Part shown: positions 1 to 9,006 of the stretch, in pieces
Position numbering within the stretch: the stretch's first letter is position 1
How the letters are laid out: each line of letters opens with the position of its first letter
Origin: Thermatribacter velox
Lineage (GTDB): Bacteria > Atribacterota > Atribacteria > Atribacterales > Thermatribacteraceae
Reading direction: 5' to 3'
Length of the DNA: 64,000 nucleotides
Assembly (NCBI RefSeq): GCF_038396615.1
Contig: NZ_CP121689.1
Span: forward strand, 1,128,001 to 1,192,000
Position numbers and translations under genes: made by a program
The notes under the pieces: model-generated
The model's database searches: none
What the model saw: only the letters and a program-made list of their open reading frames with translations
Told to the model about the DNA's origin: nothing

Positions 1-1
1 A

Positions 2-460
2 AACGGTGTACATGCTTGTTTTCTGGAGCCCCAAGTTGCCAGGATGATGTACAGGGCTAACTTTAAAACCCTGAGAATAGCCCTGGAAACAACTTCACCG
101 GAGATTCAAAAGATAACGGGTAATAAGGTTGATAATCGGACTTTCGAAAGCGCTGTTGCTTCACTGCGGAGGGTCGGCTTCTCACCCCAGGAAATCGAGG
201 TGTATCTGCTCTTTGGTTTTCCTGGTCCTTCATCTGAAGACTATTTGTCTTCGGTGGAATATGTAAGAAGACTGGGTTTGCGTCCCCGCATTTCTCTCTA
301 TTCCCCGGTACCGGGGAGTGTGGATTTCGAAAAACTTGCCCGTATTTACCCGGAAATAAGAGATGAGCCACTACTTCACAACAAAATCGCCTATCTCTAT
401 TACACTGGCCAAAATGAACTCTACGCCACATTGCAAAAATTGTGTTCTCAACCGTTATAA
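2..460 (+). CDS. Radical SAM protein, C-terminal part (5' end outside window)
   Basis: The frame is open from the first bases of the window, so this is the 3' end of a longer gene. The visible ~150 residues resemble the C-terminal half of a radical SAM TIM-barrel: LETTSPEIQKITGNK, then LLFGFPGPSSEDYLSS, the glycine/proline-rich strand seen in B12-binding or elongator-type radical SAM enzymes, then the YSPVPGS strand. The CxxxCxxC cluster motif would lie upstream and is not visible. The substrate cannot be inferred. The next gene follows after about 20 bases, so the two may be cotranscribed. Confidence 0.7.
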   Translation, partial: NGVHACFLEPQVARMMYRANFKTLRIALETTSPEIQKITGNKVDNRTFESAVASLRRVGFSPQEIEVYLLFGFPGPSSEDYLSSVEYVRRLGLRPRISLYSPVPGSVDFEKLARIYPEIRDEPLLHNKIAYLYYTGQNELYATLQKLCSQPL

Positions 461-482
461 TATTAAAGAGGAGGTGAAAAAG

Positions 483-1121
483 ATGAAAATTACCTGGTTT
501 GGTCATGCTTTTTTCCTGGCGGAGACTGCAGAAGGTATTCGCATAGCCTTTGACCCCTTTGATAGCAGCGTTGGTTATCCTCTTCCGGAAGTTACAGCTG
601 ACCTTGTTTGTGTGAGTCACGACCACTATGACCACAATAACGTTGCTCTGATTAAAGGGAATCCTCGCATAGTGAATCAAAGTGGAAGTATAAAATATAA
701 CGGAATCACCATTTCGGCCTTCAAAACCTTTCATGATGAAGAAAGAGGAAGAAAAAGAGGCGAAAACTTGGTGTACAGAGTCGAGGCAGATGGTATTGTG
801 CTCTTACATCTTGGTGACCTGGGAGATATTCCACCTGCTGGCGAGATAGAAGCTTGGAAACCGGTGGATATCGTCTTTGTGCCAGTAGGGGGAGTGTATA
901 CCATCGATCATAACCAAGCGCACCGGTTAGTTACTCAAATCAACCCCCGTGTTATAGTGCCCATGCATTATAAAACACCATACCTTAGTTTTGCCCTTAA
1001 CGCAGTTGACCCTTTCTTGAAATTATTTCCCAGGGTGCGCCGTTTTGAAACTTCCACCCTGGAAGTTACTAAGGAAAGTTTGCCTCAGCAGGAAGAAGTG
1101 TGGCTACCCAAAGTTCCTTAA
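483..1121 (+). CDS. UPF0173 metal-dependent hydrolase (metallo-beta-lactamase fold)
   Basis: A 212-residue protein of the YtkL/UPF0173 branch of the metallo-beta-lactamase superfamily. It begins MKITWFGHAFFL, with the early GHA/GHS strand typical of the family. The metal-binding motif is SHDHYDHNN (HxHxDH) near residue 50, followed by HLGDLG and a late PMHYKTPY histidine. The start is ATG 483, 7 bases after GAGGAGG; the frame is open further upstream but has no better ribosome site. It is a soluble cytoplasmic hydrolase of unknown substrate. It lies between the radical SAM gene and the hydrogenase operon, with no evident functional tie to either. Confidence 0.85.
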   Translation: MKITWFGHAFFLAETAEGIRIAFDPFDSSVGYPLPEVTADLVCVSHDHYDHNNVALIKGNPRIVNQSGSIKYNGITISAFKTFHDEERGRKRGENLVYRVEADGIVLLHLGDLGDIPPAGEIEAWKPVDIVFVPVGGVYTIDHNQAHRLVTQINPRVIVPMHYKTPYLSFALNAVDPFLKLFPRVRRFETSTLEVTKESLPQQEEVWLPKVP

Positions 1122-1137
1122 AAAAAACCACAAAAAC

Positions 1138-1166
1138 TTGCTAAGTGTGCATCAGGTTGGTAGAAT
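1138..1166 (+). promoter_or_regulatory. Candidate sigma-A promoter for the hydrogenase operon
   Basis: TTGCTA (1138-1143), 17 bases, then TAGAAT (1161-1166). It sits in the only sizeable gap upstream of the hydrogenase genes, about 75 bases before ATG 1241. The -10 matches consensus at 5 of 6 positions and the -35 at 4 of 6. No operator is recognised. Confidence 0.45.
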
Positions 1167-1240
1167 ATAGGGCTGTGCATTCTGGTTAAAAGCTTTAGAG
1201 TGAAAAGTGTCTAAATTTATTTTTGTCAAGGAGCGTGAAA

Positions 1241-1504
1241 ATGTTCACGATTAGTGTTTGTGTGGGAAGTTCCTGCCACCTTAAGGGAGCTTACGAAATA
1301 ATCAAGATATGCCAGGAGCTCCTCGAAAAACACCAGCTTGAGGGAAAAGTGGAGCTTAAAGGAACTTTCTGTTGCGGCAAGTGCAGTGAACAGGGAGTAA
1401 CAGTAATCATCAATGGAGAAACACTGAGCGGTGTCTTGCCTTCCAATTTTGAAGAAGTTTTCCAAGAAAAAGTGTTGAAGGAAATCCAAAATGAGCGTCA
1501 TTAA
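1241..1504 (+). CDS. Thioredoxin-like [2Fe-2S] ferredoxin of hydrogenase operon
   Basis: An 87-residue protein with the thioredoxin-like [2Fe-2S] fold of NuoE/HydC C-termini. The four cysteine ligands are visible as CVGSSC (Cx4C) near the N-terminus and CCGKC (C-x3-C) about 35 residues later. ATG 1241 is preferred because AAGGAG lies 7 bases upstream; an in-frame TTG at 1223 has no ribosome site. Its end overlaps the start of the sensory hydrogenase gene by 14 bases, so the two are probably translationally coupled. It resembles the C-terminal extension of HydA in this same operon and may carry electrons to or from the sensory hydrogenase (inference). Confidence 0.85.
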   Translation: MFTISVCVGSSCHLKGAYEIIKICQELLEKHQLEGKVELKGTFCCGKCSEQGVTVIINGETLSGVLPSNFEEVFQEKVLKEIQNERH

Positions 1505-3212
1505 AACCGAGGTAACCAGCTGTCGGGATTGTTATAAGTGTGTGCGTCATTGCCCGGTCAAAGCCATCAGGGTGAGTATGGGCCATGCCGAGATAGTTGA
1601 CGAGCGGTGCATTAAAGACGGACGCTGTTTGAACATTTGTCCTCAGGGAGCCAAAGTGGTGCGCAAGGACGTGGAGAAAGCAATTGCCCTTTTGAAAAAT
1701 AAAGAAAAAGTGGTCGTGAGTCTTGCTCCTTCCTTTGTAGCTGCCTTTCCAGAAATAAGCCCTGGTCAACTGGTTAGTGGCTTGAAAAGACTGGGTTTCC
1801 AGGAAATCCGCGAAACGGCAGAAGGTGCAGAGTGGGTAGCTCTGGAGCATGCACTCCTGGTGCAAGAAAAGAAGGGGCCTTTTATTTCCAGCTCCTGTCC
1901 TGCAATTAACGCCCTAATCTACACCTATTACCCTCAGTACATTGATTACCTGGCTCCGGTGGTTTCGCCAATGATTGCTCATGCCAGGATTCTCAGGAAA
2001 GAACATTTCTCACAAGAAATAGGTGTAGTATTCATCGGGCCGTGCGTTGCCAAAAAAGCGGAGGCTGAAGAAGAGGAAGTGCTTGGAGAGGTGGACGTGG
2101 TACTCACTTTTCAGGAGCTCAGAGAATGGCTCCGGAGAGAAAAGATAGATCTGGCCTCTTTACCAGAAGAACCACTGAGTCAGTCTCGTATTAGTTGGGC
2201 AAGGGCTTTTCCGGTAGAAGGGGGGTTGTTGAAATCAGCATCGCTTGAGACAGATCTCCTTTCTGTAGAAAAGGTGGTTATAACTGGCATTGATCGGGCA
2301 AAAAGGTTTCTTGAGGAGTTTGAAAAGGAAAGCCCGGGATTGAAACTGGTCGAAATGATGTCTTGCGAGGGAGGTTGCATAGACGGACCAATGCTCGAAT
2401 CCGGTCTCTCTCTGGTGGAAAGACGCAGAAAGGTAATTGATTTTGCCGAGCAGAAGCTGGTGCATATCGAAAGTAGCAATCAACAGGACCCTCAGAGTTT
2501 ACCCAGCTTGCGCAGGACTTTCAAAGAGCGAACTATCCCGCGCCCTGTACCTCCGGAAGAGGAAATAAAAAAGATTCTTGCTCTAACCGGTAAGTTTACT
2601 CCCAAAGATGAACTTAACTGTGGAGCCTGCGGCTATAACACCTGTCGAGAAAAAGCTATAGCTGTGTATCAAGGTATGGCCGAAGCTGAAATGTGTATTC
2701 CTTTTATGCGGGCAAGGGCAGAGTCCTTCTCGAGTTTCCTAATGAGCGTGACCCCTAATGGCATAGTGCTCCTCGATGATAGCTTGAGAATAGTGGAAGT
2801 AAACCCCGCTTTTCGAAGGATGTTTCATCTGGAAGGGAAACTGGTAGTTGGTAAAAGAATAGATGCTTTGATGGACCCTTCCATTTTTGCGGAAGTGCTG
2901 CGCACTCATCGAGCAGTAATTAAGGAGTTTCATTTCCCACAATACGATGACCTTTATGCGAGAGTTTCTGTTTTTTATCTGGAGAAACCAAAGCTACTTA
3001 TGAGTGTCATTGTTGATTTGAGTCGCGAAAAAGAACAGGAGAAAAAATTGGAAGAAATCAGGGAGAAAACCATAGAAAGAGCACAGCAGGTTATCAACAA
3101 CCAGATGCGGGTGGCTCAGGAAATTGCCAGCCTCCTTGGAGAAACCACGGCAGAAACCAAGGTCCTTCTCAACGCTTTAATAAAAATTTTAAAAGGAGAG
3201 TCTGCAGAGTAG
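1491..3212 (+). CDS. Sensory-type (group C) [FeFe]-hydrogenase with PAS domain
   Basis: A 573-residue protein. Residues 11-51 form a 2[4Fe-4S] ferredoxin domain; the first cluster is CxxCxxCxxxC (C11, C14, C17, C21), while the second reads C40-x5-C46-x3-C50 with Asp43 where a Cys is usual. The H-cluster domain has FISSSCPA (C136), GPCVAKKAE (C185) and EMMSCEGGC (C292, C296). Ser135 replaces the proton-transfer Cys of catalytic enzymes, as in known sensory forms. A CxxCx4Cx16C Fes-type domain (C377, C380, C385, C402) and a PAS domain (about 412-515) follow, with a coiled coil at the end. Family knowledge places such proteins as H2/redox sensors; the phosphatase gene immediately downstream fits the group C class linked to protein phosphatases. 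Confidence 0.85.
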   Translation: MSVIKTEVTSCRDCYKCVRHCPVKAIRVSMGHAEIVDERCIKDGRCLNICPQGAKVVRKDVEKAIALLKNKEKVVVSLAPSFVAAFPEISPGQLVSGLKRLGFQEIRETAEGAEWVALEHALLVQEKKGPFISSSCPAINALIYTYYPQYIDYLAPVVSPMIAHARILRKEHFSQEIGVVFIGPCVAKKAEAEEEEVLGEVDVVLTFQELREWLRREKIDLASLPEEPLSQSRISWARAFPVEGGLLKSASLETDLLSVEKVVITGIDRAKRFLEEFEKESPGLKLVEMMSCEGGCIDGPMLESGLSLVERRRKVIDFAEQKLVHIESSNQQDPQSLPSLRRTFKERTIPRPVPPEEEIKKILALTGKFTPKDELNCGACGYNTCREKAIAVYQGMAEAEMCIPFMRARAESFSSFLMSVTPNGIVLLDDSLRIVEVNPAFRRMFHLEGKLVVGKRIDALMDPSIFAEVLRTHRAVIKEFHFPQYDDLYARVSVFYLEKPKLLMSVIVDLSREKEQEKKLEEIREKTIERAQQVINNQMRVAQEIASLLGETTAETKVLLNALIKILKGESAE

Positions 3213-4366
3213 TGGAAGAGCTTTTTGTTGAAGTAGGATCGGCACAAATACCCAAGTATGGAGAAGAATTGTGTGGCGACAGTATTGCTTACCACAAAGG
3301 TCCCAAATCGACCATTATAGTCTGGTCAGATGGGTTGGGAAGTGGAGTAAAAGCGAGCATTCTGTCCACCCTTACCTCAAAAATTATTGTAACTATGCTC
3401 TGCGAAGAAACACCACTTGAAGAGGTGGTGCAAACCCTGGCTGACACCCTTCCCGTCTGCCGGGTCCGCAAAATTGCCTACAGCACTTTTTCGGTTTTGC
3501 ATATCAAAAAAAATGGTGATACGCATCTGGTTGAATTTGACAACCCAGAAATTTTCTGGATTCGCAACGGCAGGCTTATGTACATCGAGCGCGTGGAAAG
3601 AAAAATGGGAAAAATGACCATACGGGAAGCGAACTTCCGTCTCCAGAAAGGTGACTGGATCATTGGTGTTAGCGATGGTGTAGTGCATGCAGGAATTGGT
3701 GGCAAGTGGAACCTGGGTTGGCAGTGGGAAAAGATCGCTTCATTTTTGGAGATAACTGTTACCCCTCATTTAAGTGCCTCTTCTCTTGCTCAGAGAGTTA
3801 TCGACACCACCCTTAAGCTTTACGATGCCAAACCGGGCGACGATGCCACCTGCGTGGTTGCGAAAATTCGGTTGCCAAATCGAGTGGTTCTCTGGGCGGG
3901 TCCTCCAGAAAACCCCAGTTCCGACCCAGTGGTGTTTGAGAAGTTTATTACCTATCCAGGCAAAAAGGTGGTATGTGGAGGAACTACCGGAAACATTGTT
4001 TCTCGCTTCTTAGGGCGAGAAATTAAGGTAGACCTGGAGTCGCTGAGCCCGGAAATTCCCCCGGTGGGAATTCTGGAGGGGGTGGATCTGGTCACTGAAG
4101 GAGTATTGACTCTTTCTCGAGTACTGAAGCTTTTTAGGGAAAACGTGGATCCTGAAAAGTTGCTTTCGCACCAGGATGGAGCCAGTCGTCTATATCGCCT
4201 CCTGTGCGAAGCCGACGAGATAAAGATTATTGGAGGAAGAGCCATCAATCCAGCTCACCAGAATCCCAAGCTTTCCGGTGAGCTTTCTTTGAAAGTGCGC
4301 ATTCTTGAAGAACTTGAAGAAGAACTTCGCAAACATGGAAAAATGGTCTCTTCTGAATTTTACTAA
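3212..4366 (+). CDS. PP2C/SpoIIE-type serine phosphatase linked to sensory hydrogenase
   Basis: A 384-residue protein starting at GTG 3212, whose first base is the last base of the preceding TAG, with AAAAGGAG upstream, so it is tightly coupled to the sensory hydrogenase. The first ~230 residues are a PP2C-like domain: an early GDS, IIVWSDGLGSG, IIGVSDGVVHAG and GDDATCVV, which provide the metal-binding Asp/Gly motifs of SpoIIE/RsbU-type phosphatases. The remaining ~150 residues are a separate domain I do not recognise. The likely role is to convert the redox or H2 signal from the hydrogenase sensor into dephosphorylation of a protein, perhaps an anti-sigma antagonist; no such partner is in the window. 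Confidence 0.8.
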   Translation: MEELFVEVGSAQIPKYGEELCGDSIAYHKGPKSTIIVWSDGLGSGVKASILSTLTSKIIVTMLCEETPLEEVVQTLADTLPVCRVRKIAYSTFSVLHIKKNGDTHLVEFDNPEIFWIRNGRLMYIERVERKMGKMTIREANFRLQKGDWIIGVSDGVVHAGIGGKWNLGWQWEKIASFLEITVTPHLSASSLAQRVIDTTLKLYDAKPGDDATCVVAKIRLPNRVVLWAGPPENPSSDPVVFEKFITYPGKKVVCGGTTGNIVSRFLGREIKVDLESLSPEIPPVGILEGVDLVTEGVLTLSRVLKLFRENVDPEKLLSHQDGASRLYRLLCEADEIKIIGGRAINPAHQNPKLSGELSLKVRILEELEEELRKHGKMVSSEFY

Positions 4367-4393
4367 AGCTGAGTAATTAGGATGGAGGTGTGA

Positions 4394-4903
<510 letters not shown>

Positions 4904-4904
4904 G

Positions 4905-6809
4905 ATGCACTTCAAAGATCGAGCAGCTCTGGAAGGCTACATTGAGCAGCTCAAATCCAGACCTCAACCTCGTCGTGTCTTGGTGTGCATGGGAACTGGA
5001 TGCTTAGCTAAAGGAGCCCAGAAGGTTTATCAGTCTTTTGTGGAGACCCTGCAACGCAAAGGGTTAAACGTTGAAGTGGATATGGATACCTCAGAGAGCT
5101 CAAGACATTTTGCGCTGTGCAGCACCGGATGCATGGGAATTTGCGAAACCGGGCCTCGAGTTCGTATAGAACCAGAAGGGATACAATACCTTCGCGTGTC
5201 CCCAGAAGATGTAGAAGAGATTGTTGAAGAGACCCTTGAAAAAGGCAACATTGTATATCGCCTGGTTCAACAGGAAACCATCAACGGAGAAACGCGATAT
5301 TGGCCCCTGGTCAAGGACGATCCTTTTTATAGGAAACAGGTACGGGTCGTCCTACGCAATTGTGGTAGCATTGACCCGGAAAGCATAGATGAGTACCTTC
5401 GCAATGACGGGTATCGGGCGCTGGCCAAAGTAGTTACCTCGATGACCCCAGATGAGGTTATTGCAGAAGTGACCAAATCGGGATTGCGTGGTAGAGGTGG
5501 TGGAGGATTTCCCACTGGACGCAAATGGCAGTTCGCCCGCATGGTAAAAGCAGACTTGAAATACGTTGTCTGCAACGGTGATGAGGGTGACCCGGGTGCT
5601 TTCATGAACCGCTGTCTCATGGAAGGAGACCCCCATGCCGTACTCGAGGGACTGGCTATTGCTGGATACGCAATTGGAGCCCGGGAAGGATTCATCTACG
5701 TGCGCGCCGAATACCCCCTTGCGGTGAACCGGTTACGCAAAGCCATAGAGAGTGCCTATCAAGCAGGTCTTCTGGGAGAGAACATCCTGGGTAGTGATTT
5801 TAGCTTTGACATTCACATTAAAGAGGGTGCTGGAGCGTTTGTCTGTGGCGAGGAGACAGCACTCATTGCTTCCATAGAAGGGAAGAGAGGCATGCCCCGT
5901 CCCAGGCCTCCTTATCCTGCTCAGAGTGGCCTGTGGGGGAAGCCCACTATCATTAACAATGTGGAAACACTGGCAAACGTACCCCAAATCATCCTGAATG
6001 GCGCTGAATGGTTCCGCTCTTTCGGCACCCCGAGCAGCCCGGGAACCAAAACCTTTGCCTTAACCGGTAAGGTGAAGAATACGGGGCTTGTAGAGGTACC
6101 CATGGGCATTACCTTGCGCGAGCTAGTGTTTGAAGTAGGTGGTGGCATACCTGGCAATAAAAGTTTTAAAGCGGTGCAAATAGGAGGTCCTTCTGGAGGG
6201 TGTCTCACCGAAGCCCATCTTGACCTGCCCATTGATTATGATTCCCTGTGTAGCGCGGGAGCAATTATGGGCTCTGGAGGTCTGGTGGTGCTCGACGAAG
6301 ACACCTGTATCGTTGAGGTTGCAAGATTCTTCATGTCTTTTACCCAAAGTGAATCCTGCGGTAAGTGTGTGCCCTGTCGCGAGGGGACCAAGCACCTTCT
6401 GGGTTTGCTCCAGAAAATCGTCAACGGCACAGCTTCAATGGAAGACCTGGAATTGCTCGAGGAAACGGCTCAGGTGGTTAAAGATGCCTCGCTTTGTGGC
6501 TTGGGTAAAACAGCTCCTAACCCGGTTTTAACCACTTTGCGCTACTTCAGAGATGAGTACATTGACCATATTGTGCATCGGATATGCCCGGCCCATGTCT
6601 GTCAGGCTATGAAAGAATACCGAATAGACCCGGAAAAATGCAAATCATGTGGCAAGTGTGCCCGAGTCTGTCCGGTCAAATGCATTTCCGGCCGCCCCCG
6701 GATTCCCTATGTGATAGATCAGGACCGTTGTATAAAATGTGGTTCATGCTTCGAAGCCTGTCCTTTCGATGCCATAACCGTTGAGTGGAGGAGGAAAAAC
6801 CATGAATGA
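4905..6809 (+). CDS. hydB: Electron-bifurcating [FeFe]-hydrogenase subunit B (NuoF-like, NADH/FMN)
   Basis: A 634-residue NuoF-type flavoprotein. An N-terminal thioredoxin-like [2Fe-2S] domain (CMGTGC; CMGIC) is followed by the NADH/FMN-binding core with GRGGGGFPTGRKW and GDEGDPGAFMNR, a soluble-ligand-binding SLBB segment, the [4Fe-4S] motif ESCGKCVPCREG, and a C-terminal 2[4Fe-4S] ferredoxin domain (CKSCGKCARVCP; CIKCGSCFEACP). This domain order matches HydB of trimeric bifurcating hydrogenases, where the subunit oxidises NADH. ATG 4905 follows GGGAGG and sits immediately after hydC; its end overlaps hydA by 8 bases, indicating coupling and equimolar synthesis. Confidence 0.93.
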   Translation: MHFKDRAALEGYIEQLKSRPQPRRVLVCMGTGCLAKGAQKVYQSFVETLQRKGLNVEVDMDTSESSRHFALCSTGCMGICETGPRVRIEPEGIQYLRVSPEDVEEIVEETLEKGNIVYRLVQQETINGETRYWPLVKDDPFYRKQVRVVLRNCGSIDPESIDEYLRNDGYRALAKVVTSMTPDEVIAEVTKSGLRGRGGGGFPTGRKWQFARMVKADLKYVVCNGDEGDPGAFMNRCLMEGDPHAVLEGLAIAGYAIGAREGFIYVRAEYPLAVNRLRKAIESAYQAGLLGENILGSDFSFDIHIKEGAGAFVCGEETALIASIEGKRGMPRPRPPYPAQSGLWGKPTIINNVETLANVPQIILNGAEWFRSFGTPSSPGTKTFALTGKVKNTGLVEVPMGITLRELVFEVGGGIPGNKSFKAVQIGGPSGGCLTEAHLDLPIDYDSLCSAGAIMGSGGLVVLDEDTCIVEVARFFMSFTQSESCGKCVPCREGTKHLLGLLQKIVNGTASMEDLELLEETAQVVKDASLCGLGKTAPNPVLTTLRYFRDEYIDHIVHRICPAHVCQAMKEYRIDPEKCKSCGKCARVCPVKCISGRPRIPYVIDQDRCIKCGSCFEACPFDAITVEWRRKNHE

Positions 6810-8835
6810 AAAGAGAGCGGTCATAATTGATGGCCAGGAAGTTCCTCTAAACGGTGAAAAGAATATTTTGGAAGTCGCCAAGAAAGCAAATATAGATATC
6901 CCTACCTTCTGTTATCACTCAGATCTGAGTGTGTATGGCGCTTGCCGTATGTGCATAGTGGAAGTTGAAGGAAGAGGTATTTTGCCAGCTTGTTCTACAC
7001 CCCCGGAACCAGGAATGATAATTCACACCAATAGCTCTCGCATACTGAAAGCCCGAAAAATGAACATTGAATTTTACCTTGCCAACCATGAGCGAGACTG
7101 CACAACCTGCGAAAAAAATCTCAACTGCCGCCTCCAGGAAATGGCTTCTCGTATGGGTATCAGAGAAGTTCGCTTTGGCGAGAGAACCGAAAAAGTACCC
7201 CGGGATGTTTCCAGCTTCTCGCTGGTCCGCAATCCAAATCGGTGCATCCTCTGTGGAGATTGCGTGCGAACCTGTCAGGAAATAGAGGGTATCGGTGTCT
7301 ATGATTTTTCCCATCGTGGTTCTCGCGCTACGGTTGAGCCTGCATTTGGAAAAAGCCTTGCTGAAGTAGAGTGTGTATACTGTGGTCAATGTGCCATTCG
7401 TTGCCCGACCGCCGCTTTGGTAGTGAAATCGGAAGTTGATGCTGCCTGGGAAGCGATTCTGGACCCTGATAAATTTGTGGTAGCTCAAATTGCACCAGCA
7501 GTAAGGGTTGCCATCGGCGAAGCCTTTGGTCTACCACCGGGCGAAATCACCACCGGAAAAATCGTTACCGCTTTGAAGAAAATAGGTTTTGACCGGGTAT
7601 ATGATACTTCTTTCAGTGCAGACCTCACCACTATAGAAGAAGCCGAAGAGTTTATCAAGCGTTTGCAAAAGAACGAGAGGTTGCCTCAGTTTACCTCTTG
7701 CTGTCCTTCCTGGGTACTTTTTGCAGAAAGAAATTATCCTTTCTACTTGGAACACCTCTCAACCGCCAGGTCTCCACAGCAGATGTTTGGCTCAGTAATC
7801 AAGAATTTCGTCGCCAAACAGGAAGGAATAGCACCAGAGCGTACGGTTTCTGTGTCCATAATGCCCTGTACATCGAAAAAATTTGAGGCCAGAAGACCAG
7901 AATTCAAAAATCAAAAGTATGCCGATGTCGATATTGTGCTTACTGCTCAGGAAACCATCCAGCTTATACGCTCGGCGAACATTGATTTCAATGAACTGGA
8001 GCCTCAACCTTTTGACGTACCCCTTGGAGCAGGAACCGGAGCTGGAGTTCTGTTTGGAGTAACCGGTGGAGTCACTGAAGCGGTGCTGCGCTATGCCTAC
8101 GAAAGGCTGACCGGCGAGGAACTCAAGAAAGTGGAGTTCGAACAGGTGAGAGGCTTAGGAGCAGTCAGGGTAGCAGAAGTTGAATTCGGCACCAGAAAGG
8201 TAAAAGTAGCTATAGTACATGGCCTGGCTAATGCCCAGCGCTTGATTCAGGAAATACGCGCAGGAAAACGCTACTATGACTTTGTGGAAGTAATGAACTG
8301 TCCTGGAGGGTGCATTGGTGGTGGAGGCATGCCGTTGGGCTATCCTGATTATCCCGAAGTGTTGCGCAAGCGCGCTCAGGGTCTTTATCATGCTGACAGA
8401 CTATCTCCAGTGCGTAAGCCTCAGGACAGCCCAACAATTAAGCTTCTCTATGAGCGCTGGCTTAAAGAACCCAACAGTGAAATTGCCGAAAGGTTTTTGC
8501 ACACTCGTTTCTCTTCGCGTCGCAGGATAAGCAGGGAAATAATCCGCATTCAGGAGGCCAAAAGTGCTCAGAAAGTTGACGTTGCAATATGTGTGGGTAC
8601 CAGCTGCTATCTCAAAGGGTCCTACAACCTGATTCAAGCTCTGGCTAACCTGGCTCGGGAGTACGAGGTGGAAGATAAGGTAAGCATTGGTGCTACCTTC
8701 TGCTTAGAAAAATGTGCTCAAGGACCTAACATAAGAATCAACGAGGAAATAGTTACCGGAGTTTCTGCAGAAAATTTAAGGAAAATATTTGAGGAAAAGG
8801 TTCTTTCTAAACTTCAGGAGTCATTGACGCATTAA
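6802..8835 (+). CDS. hydA: Electron-bifurcating [FeFe]-hydrogenase catalytic subunit A
   Basis: A 677-residue catalytic subunit. In order: a plant-type [2Fe-2S] domain (CYHSDLSVYGACRMC...C), an HxxxCxxC...C [4Fe-4S] domain (HERDCTTCEKNLNC), a 2[4Fe-4S] ferredoxin domain (CILCGDCVRTC; CVYCGQCAIRCP), and the H-cluster domain with TSCCPSW, MPCTSKKFEARRPE and EVMNCPGGCIGGGGMP, all canonical and unlike the sensory homologue upstream. A C-terminal thioredoxin-like [2Fe-2S] extension (CVGTSC; CLEKC) is also present. ATG 6802 follows GGAGGAGG inside the end of hydB. It reduces protons to H2 using electrons from NADH (HydB) and ferredoxin. A promoter for the following tRNA overlaps its 3' end. Confidence 0.95.
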   Translation: MNEKRAVIIDGQEVPLNGEKNILEVAKKANIDIPTFCYHSDLSVYGACRMCIVEVEGRGILPACSTPPEPGMIIHTNSSRILKARKMNIEFYLANHERDCTTCEKNLNCRLQEMASRMGIREVRFGERTEKVPRDVSSFSLVRNPNRCILCGDCVRTCQEIEGIGVYDFSHRGSRATVEPAFGKSLAEVECVYCGQCAIRCPTAALVVKSEVDAAWEAILDPDKFVVAQIAPAVRVAIGEAFGLPPGEITTGKIVTALKKIGFDRVYDTSFSADLTTIEEAEEFIKRLQKNERLPQFTSCCPSWVLFAERNYPFYLEHLSTARSPQQMFGSVIKNFVAKQEGIAPERTVSVSIMPCTSKKFEARRPEFKNQKYADVDIVLTAQETIQLIRSANIDFNELEPQPFDVPLGAGTGAGVLFGVTGGVTEAVLRYAYERLTGEELKKVEFEQVRGLGAVRVAEVEFGTRKVKVAIVHGLANAQRLIQEIRAGKRYYDFVEVMNCPGGCIGGGGMPLGYPDYPEVLRKRAQGLYHADRLSPVRKPQDSPTIKLLYERWLKEPNSEIAERFLHTRFSSRRRISREIIRIQEAKSAQKVDVAICVGTSCYLKGSYNLIQALANLAREYEVEDKVSIGATFCLEKCAQGPNIRINEEIVTGVSAENLRKIFEEKVLSKLQESLTH

Positions 8836-8852
8836 GTATTTTTTCGTATAAT
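8824..8852 (+). promoter_or_regulatory. Sigma-A promoter for tRNA-Ala
   Basis: TTGACG (8824-8829), 17 bases, TATAAT (8847-8852). The -35 box overlaps the stop codon region of hydA. Predicted transcription starts about 15-18 bases before the mature 5' end of tRNA-Ala at 8877. Spacing and boxes are near perfect. Confidence 0.8.
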
Positions 8853-8876
8853 AACAGCGCTTGTTAAGATGAATAC

Positions 8877-8952
8877 GGGGCTGTGGCGCAGTTGGGAGCG
8901 CGTCTCCTTGGCGTGGAGAAGGTCACGGGTTCAAATCCCGTCAGCTCCACCA
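8877..8952 (+). tRNA. tRNA-Ala (anticodon GGC), CCA encoded
   Basis: A complete cloverleaf. The acceptor stem is GGGGCTG/CAGCTCC and contains the G3-U70 wobble that identifies alanine tRNAs. The anticodon stem is TCTCC/GGAGA with loop TTGGCGT (anticodon GGC), and the T arm is ACGGG-TTCAAAT-CCCGT. The 3' CCA is encoded (8950-8952). It is flanked by its own promoter and terminator. Confidence 0.96.
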
Positions 8953-8959
8953 GAGTAAG

Positions 8960-8990
8960 AGCTCGTCCTGTGTGGGGCGAGCTTTTTTTT
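8960..8990 (+). terminator. Intrinsic terminator after tRNA-Ala
   Basis: A stem AGCTCGTCC/GGGCGAGCT (one G-U pair) with a short loop, followed by a run of eight T. It ends the tRNA-Ala unit; the leuS ribosome site follows within 10 bases, so leuS translation begins on read-through or from a promoter I cannot see. Confidence 0.85.
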
Positions 8991-9006
8991 ACAGGAGGTT
9001 CAGGAA

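Noticed and set aside
431-461. TTGCAA and TATAAT resembling a promoter before the UPF0173 gene
   Set aside because: Spacing is 19 bases and the predicted transcript would begin at the ribosome site itself, leaving no room for a leader.
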